A DNA stretch of 64,000 nt, taken from Anarhynchus alexandrinus. Taxonomy: Eukaryota > Chordata > Aves > Charadriiformes > Charadriidae. The stretch lies in the NCBI GenBank assembly GCA_008711295.1, contig VUYV01000179.1:1702813-1766812 (forward strand). Reading direction: 5' to 3'. The position numbers and the translations under genes were made by a program. This document shows, piece after piece, positions 51,401-64,000 of this stretch (positions are counted from its first letter, which is position 1; each line of letters starts with the position of its first letter). A model generated the notes under the pieces. The model was not told the origin of the DNA. It saw only the letters and a program-made list of their open reading frames with translations, and made no database searches.

Positions 51401-54400
51401 TTCAAGCCCCTAGGTCACCAGGTGAAGCTGGCAATGATGCTATTTCTTGCCCTAGATGAGAGCCCTCTCACCTGTGTCCCAGTGGGGGGACCTGACATGT
51501 GTATTTCCACCCCATAAGTGATTTCAGAAATGCAATTTGGAAGGGCATGGGGCATGCATACATGCACAACACAACAGTGAAGACACCATCAGCTGCTCAC
51601 CGACCTAGTTTGAGCACAGACGGCAGTGGCCTTGTGTTCAGAGCCGCTGCCAGCTCTTGAACCTCTGCCTTTAAAGCCAAGTTCTTTAGGAGAGACTTGT
51701 CAAACTGCACCAGAAAAGTTTTTCAGCCATGGGCTATTTCTGTTCCCAGGGTCCCTTCCATAGGAATTATCTGGAAAGCTGTGAGGATGCATTGTGAAGT
51801 CGAGCTGGCGGCCAGCCACAGGCTTGTCTGCCTCCCTCAATATTGCACTCAGGCTGGGGATTTGGGGAAACAAACCGGAATGACTTCACATCACCGGGTT
51901 TGCTTTCTGTGTATTCCTTGCTTAGAGAGCATGCAACAACAAGGGAGGAAGGAGCAAAGCGCAAAGAGTTTTCCAAATATTGCATGTCTCCTTCTCTTCT
52001 GCCTTGCAAAAGCAGAGTTATTTGGGATTAATCCCACCATGTTTCACTTCAAGTGATACCACAGGGTTACAGCACTTCAGGGCTCTCTGCAGGCTGGTCT
52101 GTCTGAGATCCTAATGATGCACAAGCCCGTTAGTCATAGGCTTCAGCCCCTCTTGTGTCAGGTGTCACAAACAGTGATGTTATTTCTAGCCCAGAGGAGC
52201 TCAAAGTGGTGGATCCAGATGGATGTGGGAGGCAGGAGAGCACCCAGTGGTATCTGTGTGCAGGCAGACTGAATTTTTCCTGGCATCCAGGCAAAGGGGT
52301 AGGAAACAGTGATCTAAGCATTGGCAGGTAGCGTCTGCTAGCCTAGAAAACCTACAAAAGCAACCAAGGAGAAGGGCCCTATTCCCGTTGCATCTGATCA
52401 CCTCCGCGACCACTACCCTCCCTCCCTGAATCCCCTTCCCTGAATACCTCCTTACCAGTGCTTCCCTTCTCATCCACGCCTCTCTGATAAACGAGGCATG
52501 TCATTATTTTGGGTTTGCGGCTAGGCAAAGAGGTTAGGGGTAGGACGGGAATCAAGGGTGAAAACTTTGACGTATAGTTGTCTATGGGTAGGTGTCTGCA
52601 ATGAGCTGGATGTCTCAGCTCCCAGTATCATCCATGTTTAGAGAGTTAGATTGCTAACCAGATTTGGAGTGCAGTTAACTTCCCTAAGAGATGTCCAGTG
52701 CTGTCCAAGATCCCCTAAGGTAGATGAGGCAATCACGCGGGGCTTTTGGTTGCAAGACACGACCTAGAGAGGCCCTGCACTCTTCTAGAGGGACATCCAG
52801 GGGCATTTATCTCCAGTGGTACAAGACACATAGGCAACCTCTGTGTCTACTTTAGGATGACCTGGATTGCACCCTGGATTACTTTCCCAAGAGATTCAAA
52901 AGAAAACCAGACACCCTCATCGAAAATACTTCTGGTAACCTGCCCACACAAACATTTCTTTCTCTCTCCCATAAACTGGAGTGTAGGTTGTGCCCTCAAG
53001 CTTGGTATCTTGGTGTGTCAATACCTTCCCCTCAGATGCACCCTTCTGCAGGCTAATTCTGAAGCTGTGTCCTGAAAATAAAAATAAAGGGGTCACTCCT
53101 GCTTTTTCAGATGGCCTATGTGGAGTCAATCTGGCTTCGTTTACATCACTGTCCAGCGTTAAAAAACACACCTAATGCTTCAATGCAGGAGTAGTAGCAA
53201 ATATATAGAAACGTCTTTGAAGGAAGGGCTTAATCTTTGCTGACTGGAAGAGGCAGAGAAGAAAAACCATCTAAGTGACTTTACTGGGCTGACCTGTCTG
53301 TTTCTCCTGTAGGTTCCATCACTTGACATGTTTATCCAGGCAAGTAGGACCCAGCTGGCCAAATAGACGGAAAACATGGAGTTACTTGCCAGTGGTGGGT
53401 TTGGCCTCTCCGTTTAGGACATGTAGTGATAGTGAGGCTGTTGGATAGGGTGGTGGTGTGCAGGAAGCTTGTCCCATTGCAACTATAGGTCTTTGCCCAC
53501 CTGCTAATGCTGAGATGTGAGAACAAGCTCAGAAACACACAGCATGACACATGTGATGCACAGGCTCTTCCTGGGCTTCATTACCACCCCTTGATGACCC
53601 CAGCAGGCAGCGTAGCTACTTCTCTCCTACAGGATGGATCCATGAACTTCCCCGAAAGGTCAGGGGAATCAGGACGTGGGTGGTTTCATTTTCCTGCTAC
53701 AATGACAGGTCAAGGGAAAGTATTTACATTCAAACCAGAACTTTCCCAGTGTTTGAGGCTGTTTGAGTTAAAGGCAGCGAGGGTAGGGGGCTAAGAGGAG
53801 ATTGTTTACGTTGAATGTAGCCATCAGCCTGTCAGGATTTATTCCACACATTCAGCTGGAAAAGGTCTGTTCCTTCTCTCTGTGTACTCTCACTGCACAC
53901 CCATCAGCATGCACTTAGAGAAACCACAGGCGATTAAATTAGCAGCCTAATGTATGGAACAAAAATAATTTGCTCCAAAAACAAGCATTCACCGCTCAAA
54001 ACGGAACTGGGTGACTCACAGCAGAACTCAGACAAGCCATTGGAGAGCAACATAGCCAGAAATGTGATCACATCTGCCATCCTACCAAGTGCACTGGCAA
54101 TCCCTCAAGTGCCTTCTTCCTTTGTAGCTCATCTTCTTCTTCCTCTTTCTGTTTCTTATCCTATCTGTACCCCTCTGTGGCTCTGGTGTGCAAATACCAC
54201 AGTCAGCTGTCACCATTTGCAGAAAGAAGTGACTGCCACTGCAGATGACCATGTTGCATGATCCCGTTAAAAATCACCTGACCTTCTGCTGCCTGCACCT
54301 TTGGGGAGGCCACTCTGGATTTTATTACACCCAACCCTTAGAAACCTTATTGTTTGCAGTGGGAACATATCTGTGCCTCATTTGCACTCATTTAGTTTTG

Positions 54401-57400
54401 TGTCCATATCATCTTCCTTAAGTAGTTATATTCTTTCCTTGGCTTTCACCCTTCTGTCAGACATGGGGTCAGAGGTCTTCTTCCCCTGTAGCCTCTTTTC
54501 ACTGCATTGAACAAGCAAAAATTCATCCCACCTAATGAATTCCCTTTTATCAACCATATTCCTCCACTGATCCATCTGATTTACTCCCCTTTAGAAGATC
54601 ACTGATGATTTGGATGCTTTGGAAGCACTTTACACTCTCAAAGATGCAATAGACAAATGGGTGTCTGGGCAAGCAATCCTTTGTCCCTGTTAGTAACAGT
54701 AGTGGCAGATCACACCTCCCACCTGGAGAAGAGGTGGAGAAGGCAACCACCTGCACTGTGTTGGAGGATGTCCCCTGTGGTTGCCACCACATAACCCATG
54801 CAGCTTGGTGCTCTGGCGGTTAAGTCAGCACTGGGTTTGGACTCTTCTGAGTCCTGCCACAGAGATCTCCAAGGAAGACTGTCTAAAAAAATAAATGGAT
54901 GCTACCTGCCACGTCCAAGTGCATGCTCAGGATTGTACCAGAGGCTTTATTTCATAAGCCCATCTTTTTCACTGCTATTTTGCTCCATAAGGAACTCTCC
55001 AAAGGACCCTCCTTCCAAACTCCCCAGGTCACTGGAGGGGGCGCACCTCGAAGCCATGAGGTACCCGTCAGCCAGTGCCGAAATGTGGATTAAGAAATGC
55101 TGCTCCGCTGCGAGATGTGAGTCATCCTGCCTCTCCAACACTCGCTTATGGTCACCATGGTGACTGGGTCAAGCACCTCAGAGAAATGATCTGGGAAAGT
55201 CCATTTTTCTTTCTCCCTATTTGTTTCTTGTCACTTCCAAATGCCTCTCACAATTCTCCTTCTCCAGCCCAGGAGTGGCCTGCATTTCAAGGATAAAGCA
55301 ACTCACAGGGCACCAAGGAGACTTTATTTTATTCCAAACTGCAATCATCAAGGAGGCAATTCTACCACACGCATATGACAAAGGTGTCACAGTCCATGAG
55401 AAATCACGTTGTTTGTGAAGAGAGAGACAGAGGGACTGGGCAAGCCATAGGTGGTATCAGGACCTGGTTTCCCACCAATACGCCATCAATAAGGTTCTCA
55501 GGTGGACAAGCATTGTAAATTAGCCTGCACTGTAATAAAGCAGGCTCTTTTCAATACAGGTGATCATTTATCATACCTCCAGTGCTTAGCACCCAGCACC
55601 CAAGAAAAAGGAAACACCTTTGCACCAGTCACAGGAGCAAAGCATCTCAAGGTTAGAAGCCCCCCTTGGATGAAAAATTTAGTAACCTCTTTCCTTGGCT
55701 AGCCCTTTGTTTATGCTTAGCCATGCTGTCCCATCCTCTGCCATCTATGCTGCCCAAAATGTCCCCTGGGACCCACCTCTCTTTGCAAGCAGCTCCCAGC
55801 CCCTTGGGCAGGGGGCTTTGCTTTTCTCCCTCCTCCCTTTCTCATAGCAATGGACACCTCTATCTCTTGGTGCTAGAAAAAAAAATCCTATTCAGGGGTC
55901 TGGCAGGCACCCAAGCAATGGTGTGGGCATTTTTAATGGCTCTGCAAAGTAAGACACTGAATTTAGGTGTCTGCATTAGGGTCACCACTGTAGTCACCAC
56001 TGTTGTCAACCTGGTACCGGCACAGGTCCTTGTACCCGGAGGTTGTTTCCTTCCTTCACAAGGTTGAATCCCTCACCTTTTAGTGGCTGTTGGTCTCCAT
56101 CCCACTCTGAATACCTCTTTTAACCAACCCTTCCAGTGCTATGCTGGTCACTCTGGAAAGTTTCAGCACTAGCAAGTTTTCCCTTGATTTCGTCCTCTCC
56201 TAGGTTATCATTATTGCATGTTGCTCTATTTCATTCCCTACACAAGACAGTAACACTACGGCAGGTTTTGAATGGTAAACTGGAGTTAGAGTCCTGCAGA
56301 TTTTGGCAGAAACCACCAGGGCTGACATCAGTGCTAAGCAGTAGCTGTCCTCTGCTACCCCAAATACTGGCAAGGAGCAAAAAGCGTCCCACTAGACAGA
56401 TGTCTCCATTAAATTCGGGAACGCCTGCAAAACCAAGCAGAAAAGGCCTACAAATGAAAAGCAAACTGAGCTGTTTATTGCCATTAGCAAACAGAAAAAA
56501 AAATACCAAACCCAAAACAAAACCAGCAAAACAACAGAGAATGCAAGAATGTGATCATTTGGGAACAATTCATTATTTGTTATTCCTACTAATAAAATCT
56601 GCTTGTGCTGCAGTTACATCCAGGAGCATGCATGTAGGAGCTGGAACTCCCATAGCAAGATGGTAATTCCTCACTCTAAAGACTTCATTGGCTTGGTTTT
56701 GTGAGCTTAACTGTGCAAATTGTTGACCTCTGGCCACCATTAGGTTGTGGGACTATCACAAGTGGTCCACAGCAAATGCATGGAAGAATATTAAGCATTA
56801 AAATGTGTATGTTTTCAGTGAAAAGTTGGATAATGAGGTTGTTGAATCACCCAAGGGAGATCCAGAAGGCTGATAATGGTCCTTTAGGACCATTAGGATC
56901 AGGTTTAGGATCTAGTGAAGAAAGAGAGAGAATTTGGGGGTCAACAAAAGAAAATTAAAGTCTGTTTTTCTAATTGACCCATAGTTGCCTATTCCCTTTT
57001 GTATTTTGATTAGGTTTGGTTTGGTTTGTAAACTTAAATGTAAGCAAATTTCAATACAAAGTACTTTGGCATGCCTGTTCCTCCCTACCCCAGAAGAAAA
57101 GTTTTGCTTAGGAAAGTTTCAATATTAAAACTTTGCATTTGCTTTTCAAATGCTCTCTTTCTCTCTCATGTGCTTTGGCCAAAATAATTTGACGAGTTTG
57201 CACTACATGAAAATTTGTATTTGTCTACTCCAATCTGTATGCTTTCCAGTGAATGAAAGAGGCAACCAATAAATATTTCCCCTGATATCATCAGATGTCT
57301 TTTTTTCTGGCAGGCTGCATGAGAATGGTGTCAGGAGAGATATCCTGGTAGAGCCTGCAAAGCTCTTGGGAATCTCTGTGTATAAAATGATTAAGAAGGT

Positions 57401-58403
57401 TGGATAATAAAGCAGACACATGTTATTGCTATGAAAAACTATGACATTTCTTGGCTGTACCCATTTTTCAGTTTCCCTTGGCAGAACAAGTCCCAGACTG
57501 AAAAGTACCTTTGTTGCTCTATATATCCCAAAAGCCTTTTTAGGGGAGCAAGTGACCTCTTTCAAAGGAAGGTCGTGGACTGTTAGCAGTGGCAGAGAGA
57601 GAGAAAGGATGTCACCCAGACCTTAAAAAATAATTTCCCTTGAGCTATCCCAAAATCCAGGCAGGAGCGGTCAGTTTGACATTGTCGGCCTGTAAGTTGT
57701 CAATGCACTTGGCCATGGGAGCAGTATCAAAGGCCAGGCACCAAGTCAGGCTCAGACATGGAGCCAAATTCTTCCCCGTGTAACCTCAAAATCCCTCTTT
57801 GGGGCTCTGGGCATAAATGGCATTGCCCACACCTCCTCACATGGGCCACAGCTAGGACACCTGTGCTACAAGAGATGAGGAACAGAGACAGATTCGTGAC
57901 CGTGGAGGTTCCCAGGCTAGTTGCCAAGGGAGCCCTCACAGTCTACAGGTCCAGCCCGTAAATTGGACAGTTTCCTTTCTCTCAAAGGGAGCATCCAGGG
58001 ATTTCTCCATGCCAGCACATCAAAGAGGAGATTATAACCAGCTGTCTTATACAGCTAATTGATACCAGGCCTCTTTATTCCTCAGGGAGGTCTCTGAGGG
58101 AACCAAGCCAAGGGAGGTCAAAAAGAACGAACAAAGGAGCACGAACATCCCAGAGTGTGAACAGGGCAAAGACCACCTTCACCCCACAGTCTCATCCGGG
58201 AAGCAATCTCCCAGCTGGTCCAACGCCACCCCCCCTTCCTCGAGGACAGAGTCTATCAGTGGAATCTGAGCTGATTTGTCACCCAGCACCCATGGAAATA
58301 TCTCACCTCACCCAACTTTTTCCTCTTCTTGTTAAAATAGCCTAGTGCAAGGGCAGGACAGGATGTCAGTACAGACAGGGGGATGAATGGATTAAGACCA
58401 CCC

Positions 58404-59121
58404 CTGCCAAGAAGGACTTAGGGGGTACTAGTGGATGCAAAATTGGATGTGAGCCAGCAGTGTGCGCCAACTGTAAAGCCAACTGTATCCTGGGCTGCAT
58501 CAAAAGAAGCGTGGCCAGCAGGTCGAGGGAGGTGATTCTGCCCCTCTTTTCCCCTCGGGTGAGACCCCACCTGGAGTACTGTGTCCAGTTCCAGGGTCCC
58601 CAGCAAAAGAAAGACACGGACCTTTTAGAGCAAGTCCAGAGGAGGGCCACGAAGATGTTCAGAGGGCTGGAACACCTCTGCTATGGAGAAGGGCTGAGAG
58701 AGTTGGAGTTGTGCAGCCTGGAGAAGAGAAGGCTCCAGGGACACGTTATTGCAACCTTTCAATATGTAAAGGGGGGTTTTAAGAACGATGAAGAGAAACT
58801 TTTTACCAGGGCCTGTAGTGACTGGACAAGGAGCAATGGTTTTAAACTAAAATAGGATAGGTTCAGAATGAAAAATTAATTAAAAAAAAAATATCTAAAA
58901 TGATTCCTTAAAAAATTAAGGAAAAAAAAATTGTGATGAGTATGGTGAGACACTGGAACAGGTTGCCCAGAGAAGTTGTGGATTTCCCCTCCCTGCAAGT
59001 GTTCCAGATCAGGTTGGATGGGGCTTTGAGACAGTGAAAGATGTTCCTAACCATGGCAGGGTGTTTGGACTATATGATCTTTAAAGGTCCCTTCCAACCC
59101 AAACCATGCTATGATTCTGAT
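58404..59121 (+). mobile_element. CR1 LINE, 5'-truncated copy
   Basis: The 3' part of a CR1 non-LTR retrotransposon. The plus strand encodes the ORF2 (reverse transcriptase) C-terminal region: NCILGCIKRSVASRSREVIL, then VRPHLEYCVQF and VQRRATKMFRGLEHL. It stays open from 58460 to 58855 (131 codons). The 3' end follows with GGAACAGGTTGCCCAGAGAA near 58956, then CCCTTCCAACCC and the ATGATTCTGAT tail near 59110-59120. Bases 58865-58940 are A-rich and diverge from the expected CR1 sequence. The copy lacks the start of ORF2 and all of ORF1, the usual result of 5' truncation, and cannot move on its own. Confidence 0.92.
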
Positions 59122-60924
59122 GTTACATCACCCCAGGGACTGGGATTCATCTGGAAACTGTGGCTTAGAGGGACAGCTATGCTCCTTTCCCTGCCTCCTC
59201 CACAGGGTCAGTGGAGGATATTCCGCAACTCAGCAGAATGTCTCTATGCTTTGATTTTGCAGAGAAGCAAAAGTTACCTTATTAGAGAGCTCAAATGGGA
59301 AATCCTCTCCCCTCCAGAACAACCTGAAAGTCAGCACCCATTTGTCAAGGCATGTTTTGATCTTCTCCAATGACTGGAAGAATTTCTTCAAACAGAAAGT
59401 GAAATTGTCTGAGTAGAAGAATTTTGTCCTCCACTCTCATCAGTGATCAAAAGAATACGAGACCTCTATTTCCCATAGCTTGCATCACTTTTGTACTTCC
59501 AAATAAGAGCTTAATTTTGTGCCCAGTCCTGCATGGCTGGGGATGGAAGTGTTGACTTCCACAGCAGTCAGGGGTGCAGGGCTGAAATGTCTGATGGCAT
59601 TTATGCTGCTTCAAAGCACAAACATTGTCAGGCAGACCTGTATGTATTCACATTTGCAAATCTGAAAATGGCCATTCCAGATACAAAATTGGCAGTTTAC
59701 CTGCCTGCAGGTAATTGATTGGGATCTTTTGCTTAAATTTCCGGGAAATGGTGTGTTACATAAGTGAAGAAGGAGGAGTGAGAAACAAGAAAACCATTAG
59801 GCACAGGTTATAACAGGGATGGAGAAAAGATCCATCTCCCCTCCTCCTTCACATATGCAGCCATGCCAGAAGGCCCTGTGATCTCCAATGTCAATTCAGA
59901 GTCAGCAGCAAACGCAAATAAGTCTCATTTGACATTCTCATTGTAATGTTTGGGGCATTGATTCAACCTCCTGCACATCTGCAAAGCACTTGTCGTTCTG
60001 GGTGCAGTGGCCCAAAGTAAGTGAACCGCTTAAGCAGATGCTGAACTCATGAGATTCCCACTGGACACTGGCCAGCGAAGGAGGATTTCATTGGAAAATG
60101 CCAGTTGGAAAACCAAGCGGAAATATCCCAGGTTTAACAACCTCTACTTCAATCACTACTCATAGCTCCGGGGCAGCCCGTTCATGCCAAGTTTCCATGG
60201 CTTTCTTACCATGCGACCAGCAGAGTGAAAACCTTGGCAGCTCTGCACTAACCCAGGGTTGACTCCTGGATCCAACACAAGTAACCTGGAAGCCCCGAGC
60301 ATCCTGGCTCCAGAAAGGGTTTTCTCATGCTTCAAGGCTTCCCGCTACAAGTATGTTAATTTGGGGCACTTTAAGACACTCCAGATTCCCAGATTCATAA
60401 ATTCCAAGGACTGCAGGACTTCCATTGCCTGATCTCCTGTATTGCTCAGCCCAAGGAAAGCCCAGGGAATGTAGCTGGCCAAGGACTTTGCATCTTCTGT
60501 ACCCTGTGTCTGGGGAGGCTTGAGAAGGGGAAAAGGGGGAGCCTGCCCCACGGTGCAGATCTGTCTAGCGGTGGTTGACTCTTGGCATGACTGTCTCCAT
60601 GGATTAACAAGTGTTTCCACATCAGCTGGTAGTTGTCAGGTTTCCAGGGATACATCCCTTTTAGACAACAGTGTGCACTGGAAGTTCTTAGAATTCATTT
60701 TTTTAAATTTATGGTTCCTCGGAAAGTTTCATTAATTTTTTTTTATTGCATTCTGGTTTTTGAAAGAAAACAAATATTAAACACTGAAATTTCCCACAAA
60801 CCCAGCATCTGGATTTCCAGATAGCTCTGTTCCCAAGCATGGATTGACATACTTTGCAAAAACTGAGTTTTAGCAATTCCATCTTGTCACATTAGAATCA
60901 CGGGGATTTGTGCCACTGGCTTTG

Positions 60925-61020
60925 TAGAAATATAGATTGTTGGGGCTGGAAATTGTCTTAAGAGATGATCTAGTCCATCCCTTGACCTCAGGTCAGAGAA
61001 ACTGGATCTAACCTATATAA
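60925..61020 (-). mobile_element. CR1 LINE 3'-terminal remnant
   Basis: On the plus strand GTAGAAATATAGATTGTTGG, then AGAGATGATCTAGTCCATCC, is the reverse complement of an eroded CR1 3' end (expected: a tail of AGAATC words, a GGTTGGAAGGGACC-like block, then GATCATCTAGTCC). It lies about 0.8 kb from an oppositely oriented remnant. Confidence 0.6.
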
Positions 61021-61794
61021 TGAGTGTGTAGTAGAGTAGAGTATTTTCATTGCATGGGAATGTCTGGTTGCCCTGGTGCTATGAAACTTGTTCCAGCGTG
61101 CAGGTTTGCTTTTGCTGCTTCATGTAATTCAGGCAGTATCTGCAGTCTGTTCTGTATGGGTTATTGTTGAGGAAAATGCTCTACCATCAACAGCAGTGCA
61201 AGTATAAACTGTATGACATAAATTGACCCTAAATCCAACTCCTGATAATTAGCTTCAGCCTTTGCAAAGCTTGCCTCCTCTTTCCCAATAGCTCCATTGC
61301 CTCATTCTCTTCTAACTGGCTTTCTTTATCCTAGGATTCCCTTACACACAACATACACATTGGAACCCTTTCCCTGAAGTAGAGCTGTTTGTCTTATAGT
61401 ATGAGTTGGCTGAGAGTATGGTTTACCAGCAGATGTTTTCAAGCAGCAGAACTTTCAAAGGAGTGCACATTATCTCATATGTAGATTAAAAGCATGAAAA
61501 TGGTATCTGTTATTCAGAAGTAATTATTTATCTCTAAAACAGATTAAAACCTGATTTATGCCTTTTTTTTTTTGTACAATTCGTGAATATTGTCACCTGT
61601 TAATAATATACCATCATTCATGTGATGCTGGAATTTTGCCACCCTCAACCATGGCATGCTCTGCTGTGCCTTGGTTGATTTATTGACTTGGAAAAATCTC
61701 CATATTTCTGACCAGATGCTTGGACCCCAATGGGAGAGATGGGCATCAATGCCATGCTCTTTGCTGTTTGCACAGAAAACCTAGTTTGCCATGT

Positions 61795-61862
61795 TTTTAC
61801 TAGTGGTTGGACCAGGTACCTACAGAGATCCCTTCCAAACTCACTTATTCTGTGTCTTTAAA
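61795..61862 (+). mobile_element. CR1 LINE 3'-terminal remnant
   Basis: GTGGTTGGACCAGGTACCTA, GAGATCCCTTCCAAACTCA and TTATTCTGTGTCT match the last roughly 65 bases of CR1 in plus orientation with scattered substitutions. Confidence 0.65.
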
Positions 61863-64000
61863 ATCAGATGCAACTGGAGAGCCATATAAATCAGTAAAGT
61901 TATAATTGACACAGTTTGTTACACTTAATTTATTCCACTCTTGGCCTTTTGTTCCAGTATGTTAGGCCCATATCATTAGATAGTTGATGCCCACCTATGT
62001 CTCAAAATTTCAGACAAGTAAGCTGCATCTATACCAGTAAACTAAATGCTTGGGAAGTTTCCACACCCTGAGGCCAGCTGGCAGATGACAGCCTTCATCT
62101 CACCTAGTGAACTCTCTTACCTTTCAAAACAGGGTGGCTGTGTGCAAGCCGGCTGTTGGCAGTGGACCTTGGGAAGTTCCTGTCCCACACCATGCCTTCT
62201 GCTGGTTGCACAGACCAAAGTTGTTCCTTTTTGCTTTCATGGAAGTGTCTGTTCAGTGGTGGGGATATTCCTAGGCAAGCCTAAAACTGTCAATGAATAC
62301 ACAACTGGGGCAAACTGGCTGGCATACTAATGCTTTAGAAGACAGATGGACACATCCAGGCATCTACATGGGAGGGAGGTACCTAAACTCTCATCACTGT
62401 CCAGGGAGATATGGGGCGTCATGCTGTTTCCACTGAAGATATACTAGGATGTCCCAGCTAGCCTCCAATTTCTACTCCAGAAAGCGGCAGATCTCCTGTA
62501 GGTCCTGTACAGCAGTTGCCAGTCCTGTGTGAAAGTTTTGGGTGTCCTGTGTCATGCCAAACAGCATGAGGCACCTCTGCATGGGCATTGGAATTAAGCC
62601 TTTAGCTCACATGCAGATGACTAAATTTAGGTGTCAATTTGTGAGATGAATCCTACCCTTGAAGACCCCTAATAAACTGTGTCACAACTGTTCCGGCTCA
62701 TTGAAACCATATCTCTTATTCTTCTTCTCTGCCATTTGGTGGATCTCCTTTTTAAACAGCTTGTTTCAGTCCAACCATAGTCCATAGACTAACAAAGTCT
62801 AGTATCGTGCAAGTATTTTGTCTGTTCCCTCCATATCGTTGCCTGTATTTATTCAACCAGTTCCACCTTCGAGTGAAACTTGACTTCATGTGTGCACCTA
62901 GGTGAACATTGTGCAGGTCTCTTGATTCTCCTGCTCTTTGCTATAGGATCCACCACCTCCAGAGGCAGCTGGGATCCACTGAACCTATCCTTGTTTTAAA
63001 TGGATCACTATCAAGGAAGGACTCTGAGCCGACATTCCCATTTCTTTACTGAAGCAGAACTCGGATGTGTCAATCTTTTCATCTATCCATGTTTTGTCCT
63101 AAGCATGGAATAAGGACACATCTGATGAACAGCTTAATGCTTTGCAAATTCTGATCTTTGGTTCCTCCATGCTTGCTTTGCTGGCACAAAGGAGATGAAA
63201 TCCAGCTGAACTCGGGAGGAGTCCCCTCCAGTCTCCTTCCTGTTAGCAAACAGCTGGGGGAATGATCTGACTGCCCTAACGGGACAACCTTCCTACTGCC
63301 TGGTGAGCCTGCAATGAAACTTGTGGTTGTTCTGAGCTGCTGTTCAGGTCTATAAGAGCACTTCATGGTAGAAATCAAGAGAAACAGCAAAGTTTTGGGG
63401 ACTGTACTTTTTCAGAAACAAGCTGAGCAACCTAACAGCTTGAAATGTCTATTACAAGCTGACCTTTTATCTTCAAGGGAGTTATGGAGGTACATGGGAG
63501 CCTCTAACTCACTTTCTGCAATCTAATTGTTTTTGTCATTGCTATTGTCTCTTCTACTACTGATGCACCTCAGCCCAGTCCTGGTTATCTATTCCTGCAT
63601 CGATATAACATCTGTCACAAAGATGTTGCGTGCAGAGACGTGTCAGCAAACATAAAATGGGTTTGCTTGGATCCAGGATTAGTCCAGACTCATCTCTGTG
63701 TCTGGCAAGGAGCTCCTTTTCTGCTCAGATGTGGACTAAATGGTATTAGTAATGGCAGTGTACTGATGTTTTGTAGTTACTTCCAAGAGGTATTAAAGAG
63801 GTTATCAGACCAGAGCAAGCACAGCTGAGCTAATCTGAGCTTTCAAGCTTGGAGGACAGTAGCAAAAAATACACCTGGAAAGACCCAACCCTAGAAATCA
63901 GACATTGGTCAGTCACATAGTTATGTGCAGTTTTGGAACCAAATAAGTCCTACTTTCATGGAAAATTCATCAGTGGAGGGGAGTGATTTGGGCCTTGTAG

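Larger units (their letters stand above)
38488..64000 (+). other. ADRA1D: Inferred intron 1 of ADRA1D (3' end not in window)
   Basis: From the donor to the window end I found no sequence resembling exon 2 of an alpha-1 adrenoceptor, which should encode the VIFWLGYFNSCVNP-type TM7 block and a cytoplasmic tail. An intron of more than 25.5 kb is compatible with the long intron of the mammalian gene. The interval holds CR1 remnants and low-complexity tracts listed separately. The remainder, including 38.8-41.4, 42.1-44.1, 45.4-58.4, 59.2-60.9 and 61.9-64.0 kb, has only short chance ORFs and nothing I recognise. If exon 2 was missed or the gene ends earlier, part of this is downstream flank. Confidence 0.7.

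Noticed and set aside
56136..56666. 176-codon ORF, plus strand
   Set aside because: Composition is that of translated non-coding DNA (low-complexity, Ser/Leu/Lys runs), no domain, and it lies in the inferred intron.
38488..64000. ADRA1D exon 2 within the window
   Set aside because: Searched by eye for the TM7 block and tail coding sequence after an AG acceptor; no candidate found, and the region has no GC-rich coding-like stretch of the right size.
1..64000. CRISPR array, bacterial operon or phage-like system
   Set aside because: No regularly spaced direct repeats, no dense coding, and clear vertebrate repeats and a spliced receptor gene.

Overview
This window looks like vertebrate nuclear DNA, most probably from a bird. 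The main evidence is several CR1 LINE remnants with the typical CR1 3' end (the run ending in CCCTTCCAACC followed by an ATTCTRTG-type tail), one solo retroviral LTR whose TGTCCTGG start resembles avian class III (ERVL-type) LTRs, and a single GC-rich gene in otherwise AT-leaning, gene-poor DNA. No bacterial operon, CRISPR array or phage structure is present. The species cannot be told from the sequence.

The only protein-coding gene I can support is the first coding exon of the alpha-1D adrenergic receptor gene (ADRA1D, plus strand, 37521-38487). It encodes the N-terminus through most of TM6 and ends at a strong GTAAGT donor in phase 1, the intron position known for all alpha-1 adrenoceptor genes. 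I did not find the second exon (end of TM6, TM7, cytoplasmic tail) in the remaining 25.5 kb, so the intron probably runs past the window end.

Layout: 1-36.2 kb is the 5' flank of the gene, without a recognisable gene. It holds fragmentary CR1 copies near 13.0, 20.1 and 21.0 kb, a TTCTA pentanucleotide repeat at 17.0 kb, a solo LTR at 31.9-32.6 kb, an unusual G-depleted tract at 33.5-33.7 kb, and several AT-rich, homeodomain/POU-motif-rich stretches that could be conserved regulatory elements. From about 36.25 kb there is a 53-bp tandem repeat, then a CpG island containing a degenerate GC-rich minisatellite and a 232-base assembly gap (36754-36985), then the 5' UTR with a short upstream ORF that overlaps the receptor start codon. 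From 38488 to the end is inferred to be ADRA1D intron 1, holding more CR1 remnants (best at 58.4-59.1 kb) and two candidate regulatory blocks.

No novel multigene system is visible. The most interesting points are the architecture around the receptor's translation start (uORF overlapping in an ATGA), its short N-terminal domain with four glycosylation sequons, an in-frame stop immediately after the splice donor, and the repeat-flanked promoter interrupted by the gap.
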